A DNA stretch of 21,495 bases from Branchiostoma floridae (Eukaryota; Chordata; Leptocardii; Amphioxiformes; Branchiostomatidae). Within the stretch, counting starts at the first letter, position 1, and every line of letters starts with the position of its first letter. Shown here piece after piece: positions 1 through 9,871 of this stretch. The translations under genes were made by a program, and so were the position numbers. Under the pieces are notes generated by a model that was not told the origin of the DNA, did not search any database, and was given only the letters and a program-made list of their open reading frames with translations. The DNA is taken from NCBI RefSeq assembly GCF_000003815.2, contig NC_049986.1, positions 3,802,716 through 3,824,210 on the forward strand, given 5' to 3'.

Positions 1-330
1 ATTGGAGTGTGCGTACCGATCAACCTGGTTTTACGACAAGAACACCACGTCAGCGCAGGGAGGTTTAATCAAGGTCAAGGTCCCTAGTCAGCGCAACTCC
101 GACATTGTGACTATAGACGCCACAGCTAGACCGTTTTTAAACTTTCTGTTACCAAGTTTTAGCTACCGAGACTACATTCTAGACATCGTCTTTTTACGCT
201 CGCTAGATATCAATTCAAAGCTTGATTAAAAGACAGACATCACGACCCAACAGCGTATGAATCAGTGTGTCACTCCCGTAAATGTATGTGAGAATATTTG
301 CCCTTTCAGTGCATGAGCGTCGTAAGACGT
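1..330. other. Unassigned left flank
   Basis: No gene or repeat family is recognised here. A frame on the + strand is open from the left edge to a stop near 229 (about 75 codons), but its translation matches no family I know and it has no supported start. It may be a fragment of something to the left of the window, or chance. Confidence 0.3.
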
Positions 331-755
331 GTGTAAGCGCATGGTCGTGTGTGTGTGTATAAGCGCAGGGTCGTGTGCGTGTATGTAAGCGCAGGGTCGT
401 GTGTGTGTGTATATAAGCGCAGGGTCGTGTGCGTGTATGTAAGCGCAGGGTCGTGTGTGTTTGTATATAAGCGCATGGTCGTGTGCGTGTATGTAAACGC
501 AGGGTCGTGTGTGTGTATATAAGCGCAGGGTCGTGTGTGTGTGTATAAGCGCAGGGTCGTGTGCGTGTATGTAAGCGCAGGGTCGTGTGTGTGTGTATAT
601 AAGCGCAGGGTCGTGTGCGTAAATGTAAGCGCATGGTCGTGTGCGTGTATGTAAGCGCAGGGTCGTGTGTGTGTATGTAAGCGCAGGGTCGTGTGTGTGT
701 ATGTAAGCGCAGGGTCGTGTGTGTGTATGTAAGCGCAGGGTCGTGTGTGTGTATG
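331..755. repeat. GT-rich minisatellite, left half of a split array
   Basis: Tandem copies of a unit of roughly 24-29 bases with the core GTAAGCGCAGGGTCGTGTG followed by a variable (GT)n tail. Copies differ mostly in the length of the GT tail and in G/A changes of the core. The same unit resumes at 2401, so this was probably one array later interrupted by the element at 760-2396. Long open frames on both strands here (for example minus 215-634) exist only because the unit has no stop codon. Confidence 0.93.
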
Positions 756-2400
756 TTAAGCCCCGGTCACAAGAATCGTACGACGTCCTTGCGATGGCAT
801 ATTACGCCTATCGCACGATGATCACAGTGAATCGGAGCTAAATCGTAAGGAAAATCAGCCATCGCAGAGCATCGCAGAGCATCAGATGATGTTCAAAATT
901 TTTCCAGCGTCGTACGATTTTTCACTCTGGAATAGCCGCCTGACCACTTTTGTGCTTCTTTAACCAACCAAATGTGGACCTAGCTGTTGAATACTTTCCT
1001 ATGATGTCTTTTACTGGAAAAAAAATCAAAAGAAACCATAACATCATGAGTTTTACAAACATGGTTACGGCTATGGTAAACTGACCCAAGCAAGACAGGC
1101 GATCGCGAGAGATGAGGTCTGATCTAATTATGCACCCACGAGTATGTAGCCATCAAACAAATGCATGCATCACCTGTGTGTGATAGAGTCGATTCCATAT
1201 TACCGAGAGGGTGTTTCTTGCCTTTTATTTTAACATTTTGGAAATCTTTGTAACAATCTAACTGTGATAAGTAACTGTTTAGAACTATTTATAACATCTA
1301 TGTGACGTTCTTAATATTTCTATAGTATTCAAACATGTTAGAAACAATTCTAACATCAAATACATTATTTCTGTTAGTTTCTAAACTGTTCCAACATAGA
1401 TGCATCATTTGTGATCACATGTTCGAACATGGAAACAATATGATGAAACTGGGTCAGTGGGCTGGGAAGAGGGCAATTCACACATCCCTGTCAAGTGCAG
1501 GAAATTATGTCTGTCTGTCACCTCACAAAAGACTCACCAGTGTATACTAAAGAAGATCTACAAATACAAGAGCCAAACAAAGAAGCAAGCTTAGCAGCTT
1601 TGTTTATGGGGTGAATAAAAGTTTTTTATGGAGGGAAAAATGACACAAAATGTTGGAACATGTTGGAACAATAACAAAAACACATAGATGTTTGAAAATT
1701 GTTCTAAATGAAGAGATAATTATATCATTACTTTCCCAAATGTTCCAACAAATATAAAAAGGTTCAAACATGTTTAAACTTTCATTTTGAAATGTTTGAA
1801 CAATTTCGAACTTTAGTGACTGAAATGTTCTTCTACTCAAAATAGTTAAAACTTATTACAAATATTATTTCAAAACCATCTCGGTGACTTGGAATTGACT
1901 CTACTGGATCTGCCACGTGTAAAACATTGCCTTGAAAGCAGGCTCTTCTACGGGCGCTTGTTCTCGGGTTGCTTCAGTGAACAGTTGCAACTGATATAGT
2001 TTCTTTTTTCGTCAACATCGACAATATTAGGGGAAACTAGAGCCATGACCACATGCTAAAAGTTTATGATTTAAGATTCATCAGTAGAAAAAAAAATGTC
2101 CGTAATGAAGTCTGATATGGGGGCAATAAAAATCGTACGACGATGGAGAAGTTTTGAACATGTTCAAAATCTATTTCAGCTCGTCATAGGAGGCTCCCCG
2201 ATTTACTTTGATTTACCTGCGATTGACGCAGGTACGCTCTTATGACCTCATCGTACGATGCACTACGATCCTTGTGACCACGGCTTTATATACTTAAACC
2301 ATTGCTTCCCATTCTCCCCCGACTTACGACGTATTGTGCCTATGCCAAGCATAAAACCTCCATCGCAGTCAATCGTACGATTTTTGTGAACGGGGCTTAA
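756..2400. mobile_element. TTAA-flanked terminal-inverted-repeat element, non-autonomous
   Basis: The element proper is 760-2396 (1637 bp) and is flanked by TTAA on both sides (756-759 and 2397-2400). The left end reads GCCCCGGTCACAAGAATCGT and the right end, reverse-complemented, reads GCCCCGTTCACAAAAATCGT; 22 of the first 25 positions match. Weaker inverted similarity continues inward: TCGTACGATTTTT-type motifs occur at about 908-924 and 2131-2150, and a second internal copy of the terminal motif lies near 2218-2290. No transposase is visible; the open frames inside are short and unlike any transposase. A TTAA target duplication is typical of the piggyBac superfamily, but the terminus begins with G rather than the usual CCC, so that assignment is tentative. 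The element sits inside the minisatellite, which shows that it inserted after the array formed. Confidence 0.85.
1320..1850. repeat. Cluster of palindromic TGTTC/GAACA motifs inside the TTAA element
   Basis: The interior of the element is AT-rich and carries many variants of TGTTCNAACA and its complement, for example TGTTCGAACA near 1420 and TGTTGGAACATGTTGGAACA near 1653. There are further copies around 1741 and 1762-1800. A perfect 18-base palindrome, TTTTGAACATGTTCAAAA, lies further right near 2153-2170. Parts of 1260-1320 and 1660-1720 are inverted copies of each other (both contain AACATCTATGTG or its complement). This looks like nested, diverged inverted repeats rather than coding sequence. 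Confidence 0.6.
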
Positions 2401-2905
2401 GCGCAGGGTCGTGTGCGTGTATGTAAGCGCAGGATCGTGTGCGTGTATGTAAGCGCAGGGTCGTGTGCGTGTATGTAAGCGCAGGGTCGTGTGTGTGTAG
2501 ACGCAGGGTCGTGTGTGTGTAGACGCGTCGTGTGTGTGTAGGCGCAGGGTCGTGTGTGTGCAGGCGCAGGGTCGTGTGTGTGTAGGCGCAGGGTCGTGCG
2601 TGTATGTAAGCGCAGGGTCGTGTGTGTGTGTAGGCGCAGGGTCGTGTGTGTTAAGCGTAGGGTCGTGTGTGTAGGCGCAGGGTCGTGCGTGTATGTAAGC
2701 GCAGGACCGTGTGTGTGTAGGCGCAGGTTCGTGTGTGTGTGTGTGTGTGTAGGCCCAGGCCCGTGTGTGTTTAGGTGCAGGACCGTGTGTATGTAAGCGC
2801 AGGGTCGTGTGTGTGTGTGTAGGCGCAGGGTCGTGCGTGTATGTAAGCCCAGTTTCGTGTGTGTGTTTAAGCCCAGGTTCGTGTGTTTATGTAAGCCCAG
2901 GGTCC
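2401..2905. repeat. GT-rich minisatellite, right half of the split array
   Basis: Same unit as 331-755, more diverged: the core appears as GGCGCAGGGTCGTGTGTGTG, AAGCCCAGGTTCGTGTG and similar. Divergence grows toward 2900, where the array fades into unique sequence. Unit variants with TTAAGCG (near 2651) show how a TTAA insertion target could arise within the array. The long open frames on both strands (minus 2397-3011, plus 2554-2796) are stop-free repeat translations, not genes. Confidence 0.93.
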
Positions 2906-2989
2906 TATGGGGGTTTTTGCGGGAGGTATATGTAAAAGGCACCATTTTGGTAGGTAGGAAATTTGGCAACATTGGGGCAAAAACCCCCA

Positions 2990-3007
2990 CCCCCCCCCCC
3001 CCCCCCC
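2990..3007. repeat. Poly(C) run of 18
   Basis: An uninterrupted run of 18 C, followed by a short CA-rich stretch. It is a simple repeat, and its length is likely to be unreliable in an assembly. Confidence 0.95.
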
Positions 3008-3300
3008 TCACTCACACACACAACTCGGAGCCGGCTCTTAACCATCATGTGCCATGCTGTCACATTTCTAAGCCAAGGCCAAACCGAGCAGTGTGCGGGA
3101 AGGGAAATAAAAGTGCATATCAAGAAGAAAACAATTTTGCTCATGACTATTTCTTTTTACGTTTCGTTTTGTTTCTATTTAATAACGCACTTTCGTTAGT
3201 AGAAGCAAAGGCCGGGGTTTACAAATGTGACCCAAGAAATACTACGATTAAAGGTTTCAGGGATAGCCCCAAGTCCTGGTATATATGGACCTTTGTTATG

Positions 3301-3800
3301 TAGATAGATAATAGATTATTTAGTCCTATCTGGACTGGGCGTTCTTTGATATTCAGACACCGACAACCACTCTCACGTGTGGATATCAGTGGCAGGGTGA
3401 CTCGTTCATTACACAAACTTGACACTGTCCATTGTAGAACTGAAAGATACAGATCTAGTGCAATACCCTATATGGTGCGCATGTTGAACATGTGAATACC
3501 CGAACCTGCTCTAAATGTGACAATCTGTTTTATAAGAGAACTTTGACTAACTATTCATTACCTTCGAAGTCAAATTTGTTGTATTTGTAGCCCAATTTGT
3601 CAGTGTTAAGCAACTGTGTGCAATATACGTAAATACTATGTGCAATATTCGCTAACGTGCAATATTCACTGATGTGCTAACACCGTTTTTGATAACTGTC
3701 TTTTTTATTTTAATAAATGTAACGCGACAGTGCAATGCAGGGCATGGCCCTGCCATTCTGTACCGTGTAAAGTGAGAAGAAGAAATAAACCATTCTATAT
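3301..3800 (+). mobile_element. 3' end of a degenerate non-LTR retroelement (LINE)
   Basis: The + strand frame ending at the stop 3493-3495 reads ...RHRQPLSRVDISGRVTRSLH... and finishes with CRTERYRSSAIPYMVRMLN. The pattern R-T-x-R-[YF]-x-x-S-x-I-P-x-x-V-R-x-L-N is typical of the extreme C-terminus of LINE reverse-transcriptase polyproteins. Upstream the frame is broken by stops (around 3300-3315), so only a relic of the last 60 or so codons remains. Downstream 3620-3680 repeats GTGCAATATTC-type words, and AATAAA-containing sequence near 3711 and 3782 could be the 3' UTR. Family assignment is by motif memory only. Confidence 0.45.
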
Positions 3801-5000
3801 TCAGGGGTTGGCCCATCCGGCCCCGTCATAATTTCAAAAACGGCTTGTTGTACGGTCACCGAATTTGCAGGTGATAATTCACCACACAAGTGGAAGGGGC
3901 GGGGGAACAGGTGGTGACACCTTTGCTGGCCCTCGGCCCGACATAAAAATACAATAGATACAGCAGACTAAGATTAATAAAAGACGACATAATCAATCAG
4001 AGTCTACTGAACCCTCAAATACTGGCAGGAGGCGCACTTACATGCAGTACACGAGGTACAGAGGTTATCGGATACAAAGTGACTTCTGAATCTAACAAAA
4101 GTAGATTTCACAAGTAGCTGTTTGAAAGACAATAAGTCGGACTGGCGTGACGACACAGCTCCTATGATGCGAACGGTGACATCAAGCTTGTTCCATTCGG
4201 TATCTAACCGTGGTACGTATTATGTAAGTACCAGTACTGTGGATGTGTATGAGCTAATGCACCAGAAAGCATTTACCCAACACAGTACTGGTACTTGTGT
4301 ACCTGACACGCTGCAAGGAAGGCCTTCCAGACACATTCCCGAAGGGCCTAGCCAGTAGTGGACAGGCCAACCTCAGGTCACTGGCAGGTTTGGAGATTAG
4401 CAATTACTATGCCTGTCAATCAGCTATTTTGGCTGAGTGCAATATGATGGGGCTATGAATGGGGGAATCTGAGTAGCCTGACGTTATAGCAAGGCCAGGT
4501 AGACAGCCTAGGTAGACAGCCCAGCTCTTTCATCAGACCCATCGTAAACCTTAATCACACCTGTGATTTTGGTACCGTTTTGACGTAGAATGGCGTCATT
4601 TATGTGGTTTTATTGGCTCAAAGCGCGTAAAAAGGAAATTCCAGTTATACATAAATGTATGAAACTAAAAGTTAACAAAAGATGTCTTGTTTACATTAAA
4701 GTCTGCACAGACGTCTGTTGTCGATGGAAACCACATTCACGTCAAAATGACGTAAGAAACAACGACTTATGTAGTTTAGCTATTTTTCTGGTATCGGCAA
4801 TCTGGATCGTTTTGGAATGTCTTTTTCCGACATACAACATCAACATACAAATAGAATGGACTTCAAACTTTTTTAATAAACATGCATGAATGTTTTTGCG
4901 ACAAAAGTACAACGTAGTGACGAAATTCAATTAAAAAAATAAGCTGATTATACCTCCACTAATGCTATGATCCACCTTAGAATTAAACCAAATACAATAT
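3801..5000. other. Stretch without recognised gene
   Basis: No convincing coding region. The only structured part I see is the perfect inverted repeat at 4226-4296, plus a short direct repeat AGGTAGACAGCC near 4498 and 4511. Short open frames (4122-4358, 4590-4889) have no recognisable protein features. Confidence 0.4.
4226..4296. repeat. Perfect 16-bp inverted repeat (stem-loop)
   Basis: AAGTACCAGTACTGTG at 4226-4241 is exactly reverse-complemented at 4281-4296, with a 39-base loop. It could be the core of a decayed foldback element, but no target duplication could be identified. Confidence 0.7.
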
Positions 5001-5026
5001 CAAATTAGCATTTCATTTCATAACTT

Positions 5027-5208
5027 ATAAATATTTAGCCTGGGTACCATCCGGAAAGTAGTTCGCTCCGGCGTTCATTATATACTATATACCGTCGCTT
5101 CTAGCTCTGACATTCACTATACACTATATACCGTCGCTTCACTGTGGATAGTAGAAGCGAACATAGGAGCGAACTACTATCCGGATGGTACCCAGGCTAA
5201 TAAATATT
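5027..5208. mobile_element. 164-bp MITE with 34-bp TIRs and 9-bp target duplication
   Basis: The element is 5036-5199. Its left end TAGCCTGGGTACCATCCGGA is reverse-complemented at the right end, with one mismatch in 34 positions. It is flanked by the 9-base duplication ATAAATATT (5027-5035 and 5200-5208). The interior holds two copies of an ACTATATACCGTCGCTTC-containing repeat. There is no coding capacity. The host sequence on either side is itself a local tandem duplication (TTAGCATTTCATTTCATAAC-like at about 5005 and 5207). The 9-base duplication is compatible with a Mutator-like origin, but the transposase family is not shown by the sequence. It shares its terminal eight bases and its 9-bp duplication size with the element at 17612-17931. 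Confidence 0.9.
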
Positions 5209-5599
5209 AGCATTACATTTCATTTCAAAACTTATGAATATTATAAATAATATGTTTATGATATAGGAAACAAGCTTGGTTTTGAAGTCGCAGTTTGCTT
5301 TGTGAATTTAACGAAGCAACTTCTAAAATATCATGTAAGCTCGCGCTCTAGTTTTTAAGGTGGGCGAAATCACTAGATGGAGACATCGCTAGCGATTTCG
5401 CCGGGGGGGGGGGGGATCGCTGTGACACCGGTCGAAACAAATACAACGTGGGGTGATCCTTTACCATCTCTCATGACAATGATCCTGTGTGGATCGGACG
5501 GATCAGCAAATTGCTATTATTTTATTTTATTTACTTATTTGTTCAGCTGTTTACAAACAGCCAGGGCTGCCCAACTAGCCGTAGGCTATTGCTAAGGGC
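5209..5599. other. Unique stretch with poly(G) run
   Basis: No gene recognised. It contains a run of 13 G at 5403-5415 and short AT-rich sequence related to the flanks of the preceding MITE. Confidence 0.4.
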
Positions 5600-5945
5600 T
5601 AACCCTGTACATGTTCGCACATGTTTACACACGACGGGTTGTACCGCCCCTTACGGGGTGACACACCCGTCCGGGTGAATGATGTAAATCACCATGTGGC
5701 TGATACGAAACAGTGGTTCGCCAGGCCTCCATCAGGGTGATTTGAAGTGAATCACCAACTTCCGACAGAAGGATTTGCACCAACGCACACCGCACCATCG
5801 CACGTGTGGGGGTTCTTTAACGTGCATGGTGTGTGGCTCTCCCCATACACGGGACCTCCATTTAACGTTCTATCCGAAGCTAGGTACTCATTTTCACCTG
5901 ATTAAAGTGAGGAAAGCCGTTTAAGTGCCTTTCCCAAGGGCACAA
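5600..5945 (-). repeat. Dispersed repeat, first copy (minus orientation)
   Basis: A GC-richer block. The segment 5721-5820 matches, in reverse complement, 13986-14081 elsewhere in this window; both contain AAAGAACCCCCACACGTG and GATGGTGCGGTGTG in the same orientation relative to each other. From memory this block resembles an abundant interspersed family of marine invertebrate genomes, including its CTTTCCTCACTTTAATCAGG-like and CCCTTGGGAAAGGCACTTAA-like ends. The class (SINE, MITE or other) is not determined. Outer boundaries are approximate because the second copy is only a fragment. Confidence 0.65.
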
Positions 5946-6561
5946 GACCGGTGGCACGGCAGTCCTATTCTGAAAATAAGAAGAAACTGATGGTAAACAG
6001 ACCTGTACAAGATATGTTTTGAGAAATCTAGGTCCTGCATGCTGGAGCGACTACACGGTACAAACCTATTTAAAAAATAGAGAAAAATTGCATCATTTCT
6101 CACCTCTCATACCTTTTGATAACTTAAATGCAAACAACTTTCCTTCAGATAGTAGTATGTTTTACACTTTGTGATTACTTAACGTAACGTATCATTTTAC
6201 ACGGATAGTTCCGAGGTACAGCTGATGAAAAAATACCATGGAAATCCATTATTCCTATTCCGTTATACTCCTTGGAAGATTTTGACAAAAACGTTCATGC
6301 AGTTCCAGAGAAAGCTGCTACGGGGCCCAAACATGTGCACACTACTTATTCCTTACATTACAAGCTATCTGCCACCCAAAAAGTCATAACCATAGCATAT
6401 CCATGTAAAAAGATTTTTAAAAATGAACTGCTGCAGTACAATGTCAACACTAGGAGCAAAAATTGACCTTGACCGTCGTCTTTCCAACCCCTACCCACAT
6501 AGCAAATATAATCGTAGTCCATAAAGAGGTTCTAAAGTTATGCTTACTACAAGTATCCGGA

Positions 6562-6569
6562 AACACAAA

Positions 6570-6625
<56 letters not shown>

Positions 6626-6656
6626 CACACACACACACACAAGCACACACACACAC
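6562..6656. repeat. (CA)n microsatellite
   Basis: A nearly pure CA/AC dinucleotide run with a few interruptions. Open frames crossing it (His-Thr or Cys-Val repeats on either strand) are artefacts. A perfect 9-bp hairpin, TACCTCCAT / ATGGAGGTA, follows at 6684-6706. Confidence 0.97.
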
Positions 6657-6757
6657 AGAGAAAGACAGACACACGAAAAACTATACCTCCATTTTTCATG
6701 GAGGTAATAAATTTAAACACTGATGCACTTTTACCTCCAGAACCAGGGAGAACCTTG

Positions 6758-7060
6758 GAATGGTGACACCGAGGATCTAATAACGACACACTATATGGAC
6801 AAGTTTTATTTCTAGCAGTTTTATTAAAACTATATATTGTACTAGCAACCAACTAATGTCGGGTTTCAAAGTTCTTAGACGGATTAGCCTGGGAGTGGTG
6901 ACATTGAGGATCTAATAACGACACACTATATGGACAAGTTTTTTTGCAGTTTTTTTTATATATATATATTTATATATATATATTTATATATAGATATTTA
7001 TATATATATATATTGTACCATCAAGCAGTTTATACCGGGCTTCAAAGTTGTTAGACAAAA
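6758..7060. repeat. Two-copy tandem duplication, second copy expanded by AT repeat
   Basis: The segment starting near 6758 (TGGTGACACCGAGGATCTAA) recurs 135 bases later near 6894 (TGGTGACATTGAGGATCTAA). Both continue through TAACGACACACTATATGGAC and end with a matching TTTCAAAGTT[CG]TTAGAC block (about 6865-6880 and 7040-7056). In the second copy the central AT tract has expanded into (TA)n/(TTTATA)n sequence at about 6955-7013. Confidence 0.85.
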
Positions 7061-7781
7061 GATAATTCTATCATACTGAGCACTCTATGCCATACTTTCG
7101 ACTCTTGCCTCGCCACTGCATTTGTCACAATAGGTGCGTAATCTTGATACCATGGCTGGGGCAACATGGACACCAGATTTGAGGACTACTCATGTGAAAA
7201 TATATAACTGGAGTAGCCCGAGTTACATCGCTATCAGCAACTTCATAACAAAACTGGATAAGATCGAGTGAGAATTTGTTAAGAAACAATAACAACAACG
7301 CGGTACCATATCGCCCTATCGCGGGTAGGTTCGCCCAAAGTTATCACCTGGTCGGAACAACACCCGCATTGAATATCATGTCGGCCCAGGTATGATATAA
7401 GTTACTGTTACCTCCAACTGGTCGTTTAACATGAGGCTTTAGCGACCAAGGAGGTTTAGCCTCTAATCCCCTTACAGCGACCGTACAAATGCTACACTAA
7501 GAGATATGGTGAGATCAGGACAGGTATTGGTCACACATATACACACACCTAGAGTACTCCTCTCATAATCATTGAAAGGTTCATCGGATGACCCGTAAAA
7601 TGTCAATCCGTCATTTTGCCTATATCTGGCTCTCACCTATGTTTAATTATCCTAACTTTTTTTTTACAAATTGCCCAAATTAATTACCAACATTTAATAG
7701 ACTTGCAGTTCTAGTCGTCTGTGTCAACTAGGTGACTCACGCACTTCAAACGCGGATGCATACACAAAAATGAGGCTTGTT
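7061..7781. other. Stretch without recognised gene
   Basis: No coding sequence or repeat family recognised. A short imperfect hairpin (ACCTCC...TGGTCG against CGACCA...GGAGGT) lies at about 7410-7455. Confidence 0.35.
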
Positions 7782-8538
7782 TGTTTGTTTGTTTATTTAG
7801 ATCTCCAATTAGAGTTACAATTATTATCATAACTCTATTCTTCCTGGAGTCGTCCATCAACAATACAAATTAAAACAATCAAATAACATAAAGTCAACAA
7901 AAGTACATGTATACAGTATGACACGAGAAGAACTGACTCAGAGGTAAACTACAAAAATGTAACATNNNNNNNNNNNNNNNNNNNNNNNNNNNNNNNNNNN
8001 NNNNNNNNNNNNNNNNNNNNNNNNNNNNNNNNNNNNNNNNNNNNNNNNNNNNNNNNNNNNNNNNNNNNNNNNNNNNNNNNNNNNNNNNNNNNNNNNNNNN
8101 NNNNNNNNNNNNNNNNNNNNNNNNNATACAAATTCGTCTCCCACCAATCCCGCAAGGGTTTCTTTGTGTTGATTCTAGTCCGGATCCAATTCACAATGTG
8201 TGTTTTGAAAATGGCAGGTGAGGTTGCTTTCATTTGCGGTGGGAAAGTGTTATATGACTTGGTGCATCTATACAAGAAGGTCTTTGTCAAGGCTGCAGTT
8301 TTTGGCTTAGGTAATCTAAAACCACCACTTGTCGCAAGACGAGTGCTGTGCTCATGTGTGCTACTAATGTTTTCTAATCTGCTATACATAGCTCTAGGTT
8401 CCTTAGATACTAATAGCTTGTTAAACATAGAAAGAGTGCCTGTGTACAATCTTTCTTTAACTGTTGGCCATTGTAGTTTACTATGCATAAGTTTTCATTA
8501 TAGCGTGCATTTACAACAAGTCTGGCTGCCCTGTCTAG
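7782..8538 (-). mobile_element. Minus-strand LINE 3' end, frameshifted, with assembly gap
   Basis: Reading the minus strand from 8538, one frame gives LDRAARLVVNARYNENL. The reading then moves to another frame at about 8488 and continues KLQWPTVKERLYTGTLSMF, later RLPKPKTAALTKTFLYR and FKTHIVNWIRTRI. This is the typical region after the reverse-transcriptase core of CR1/L2/Jockey-type LINEs: RAAR, then L-x-W-x-x-V-x-x-R, then F-x-Y-R...S...FK. The change of frame near 8485 and stops further upstream show that it is dead. Bases 7966-8125 are N (160), hiding the stop codon. At the far end the minus strand finishes with an (AAAC)n tail (the TTTG repeats near 7782-7793), a usual LINE 3' terminus. 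It lies about 0.8 kb upstream of the UGT start codon, in opposite orientation. Confidence 0.75.
7966..8125. other. Assembly gap (160 N)
   Basis: A run of N. The true length is unknown. Confidence 1.
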
Positions 8539-8540
8539 GC

Positions 8541-9312
8541 TCGGGTCCAAAAGGAAATTTCACCCAGTACACATCACGTCTCACTCTTTCCAATCATGTC
8601 ATTGTTAAATGCCATTTCGCATCAAATTATGAGAAGTGTGAACTCAAACCCGAACCCTTCGAACACTTTTCGTCTCTTTTTTTGCCACTCCCTATCTTTG
8701 ATACCGGTCGCGGAAGATTCGAGATAGAATTGGTAAAACTACTTAGGCCACAGCAAGTAAATTTTATGGATTTTTTTCCCTCATCGGGGATGGTAAGATA
8801 GAACATGTTGTGTTGTAGCCTAATGATCATATCTGTAGATGTGACACTATAGGGGGTAGCCGTGACTATAGTTGTAGAAGTGAAACTTGTTGGACAGCTG
8901 TAAAAGTGCCACCAATATGGATGCCATGAATGTAGTTGCCAGCTTAGCATGTGGTACTAGTGTACCACACTAGTATCATTTTTACTAGTTAATGAATGCC
9001 TTGAATGTAAGTTCATCTGTGACGGTAGTTAATGAATGCCTTGTTAGTTGTGATGCCACGTTTTGTAGCTTCAAATCTTGTTACGACGTGTATGGTGTCT
9101 ATTTGAAAATTTCGCGCTTTCTCCTTATTTTTGAACTCTGCATAGGATATCATCCATACAATTTACTTGCTGTGGCCTTACGACGAGAATAAAGCTTAGT
9201 AGATTTCTTCCCACGGTTAAACAATCATTCGTGGGATAGTACTGACGAGAGCGGTCCTCGTCGACTCGACGGACGAACAATTGCAACATTACAGCCTACT
9301 GCACGCATAGAC
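8541..9312 (+). promoter_or_regulatory. Presumed promoter / 5' region of the UGT gene
   Basis: This is the stretch between the LINE relic and the UGT start codon. I see no clear TATA box or initiator and cannot place the transcription start. Two copies of AGTTAATGAATGCCTTG (about 8988 and 9028) and a palindromic GGTACTAGTGTACCA-type sequence (about 8951) are visible. The start codon context at 9313 is GACATGG, with G at -3 and G at +4, a favourable Kozak context. Confidence 0.35.
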
Positions 9313-9871
9313 ATGGAGGGGAGACCGAAGCTTCATTGTTCAATTCTTATTCTTGTTATCCTGTGTCTGATGCTCAACCGCAAGAGCAGTGCAGAGAAGG
9401 TTCTGATGGTACCCCGGCCCCAGTACGATAGCCACTGGATGGTAGAGGCGTCAATCGGGCAGGCATTGGTGGACAGAGGTCATACCGTCACCGTGGTTGT
9501 TGGGGAGGATATCGTGGCGAAACTACGAGCAGAGAGGCCTGACTTTACGTTTGAGACATTTCAAGACGATGGAGTCGGATCACACCTGCGGGAATTCCAG
9601 GACTACCTCTTTGGAAAGGCAGAAACATCCACTCTGTCCGCCTACGAGGAGGTTATGAGACTTATTAAACAAGCAAGCAAACAAACCGAAAAAACGTGGG
9701 ACTGGAAATATTGCGAGCATCTGTTGGGGGAGGATGAAAAGGATAGTGACCTTATGGGGCGATTGAAGACAGCGCAATACGGTGTTGTTATTTCTGACTC
9801 TCTTTTAAGATGTGGCCATATAGTGGCAGCAAACCTTGGGATTCCCAACGTCGTAAACAGTCCCGGTGGCG
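9313..9871 (+). CDS. UGT exon 1 (signal peptide and N-terminal acceptor domain)
   Basis: 559 nt encoding residues 1-186 plus one base. It opens MEGRPKLHCSILILVILCLM, a hydrophobic signal peptide, followed by EKVLMVPRPQYDSHW with the catalytic His. The donor is GGCG|GTAAGT at 9871/9872, a near-perfect 5' splice site. The frame stays open past it to a stop at 9982-9984, but that extension (KFIDNWLLVYRY...) is intron read-through and lacks the expected continuation toward MTFLQRV. Confidence 0.88.

Noticed and set aside
215-634. Long minus-strand open frame of His/Thr/Arg-rich repeats
   Set aside because: It is translation of the GT minisatellite, which lacks stop codons in this frame; no start context or protein features. 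The same applies to minus 2397-3011 and plus 2554-2796 and 2809-3303.
331-2905. CRISPR-like array of short repeats
   Set aside because: Units are contiguous, with no unique spacers, and the context is eukaryotic; it is a minisatellite.
6450-6852. Open frames of Cys-Val or His-Thr repeats on both strands
   Set aside because: They are produced by the (CA)n microsatellite.
8166-8801. 211-codon + strand open frame
   Set aside because: It is antisense to the minus-strand LINE fragment and shows no family features of its own.
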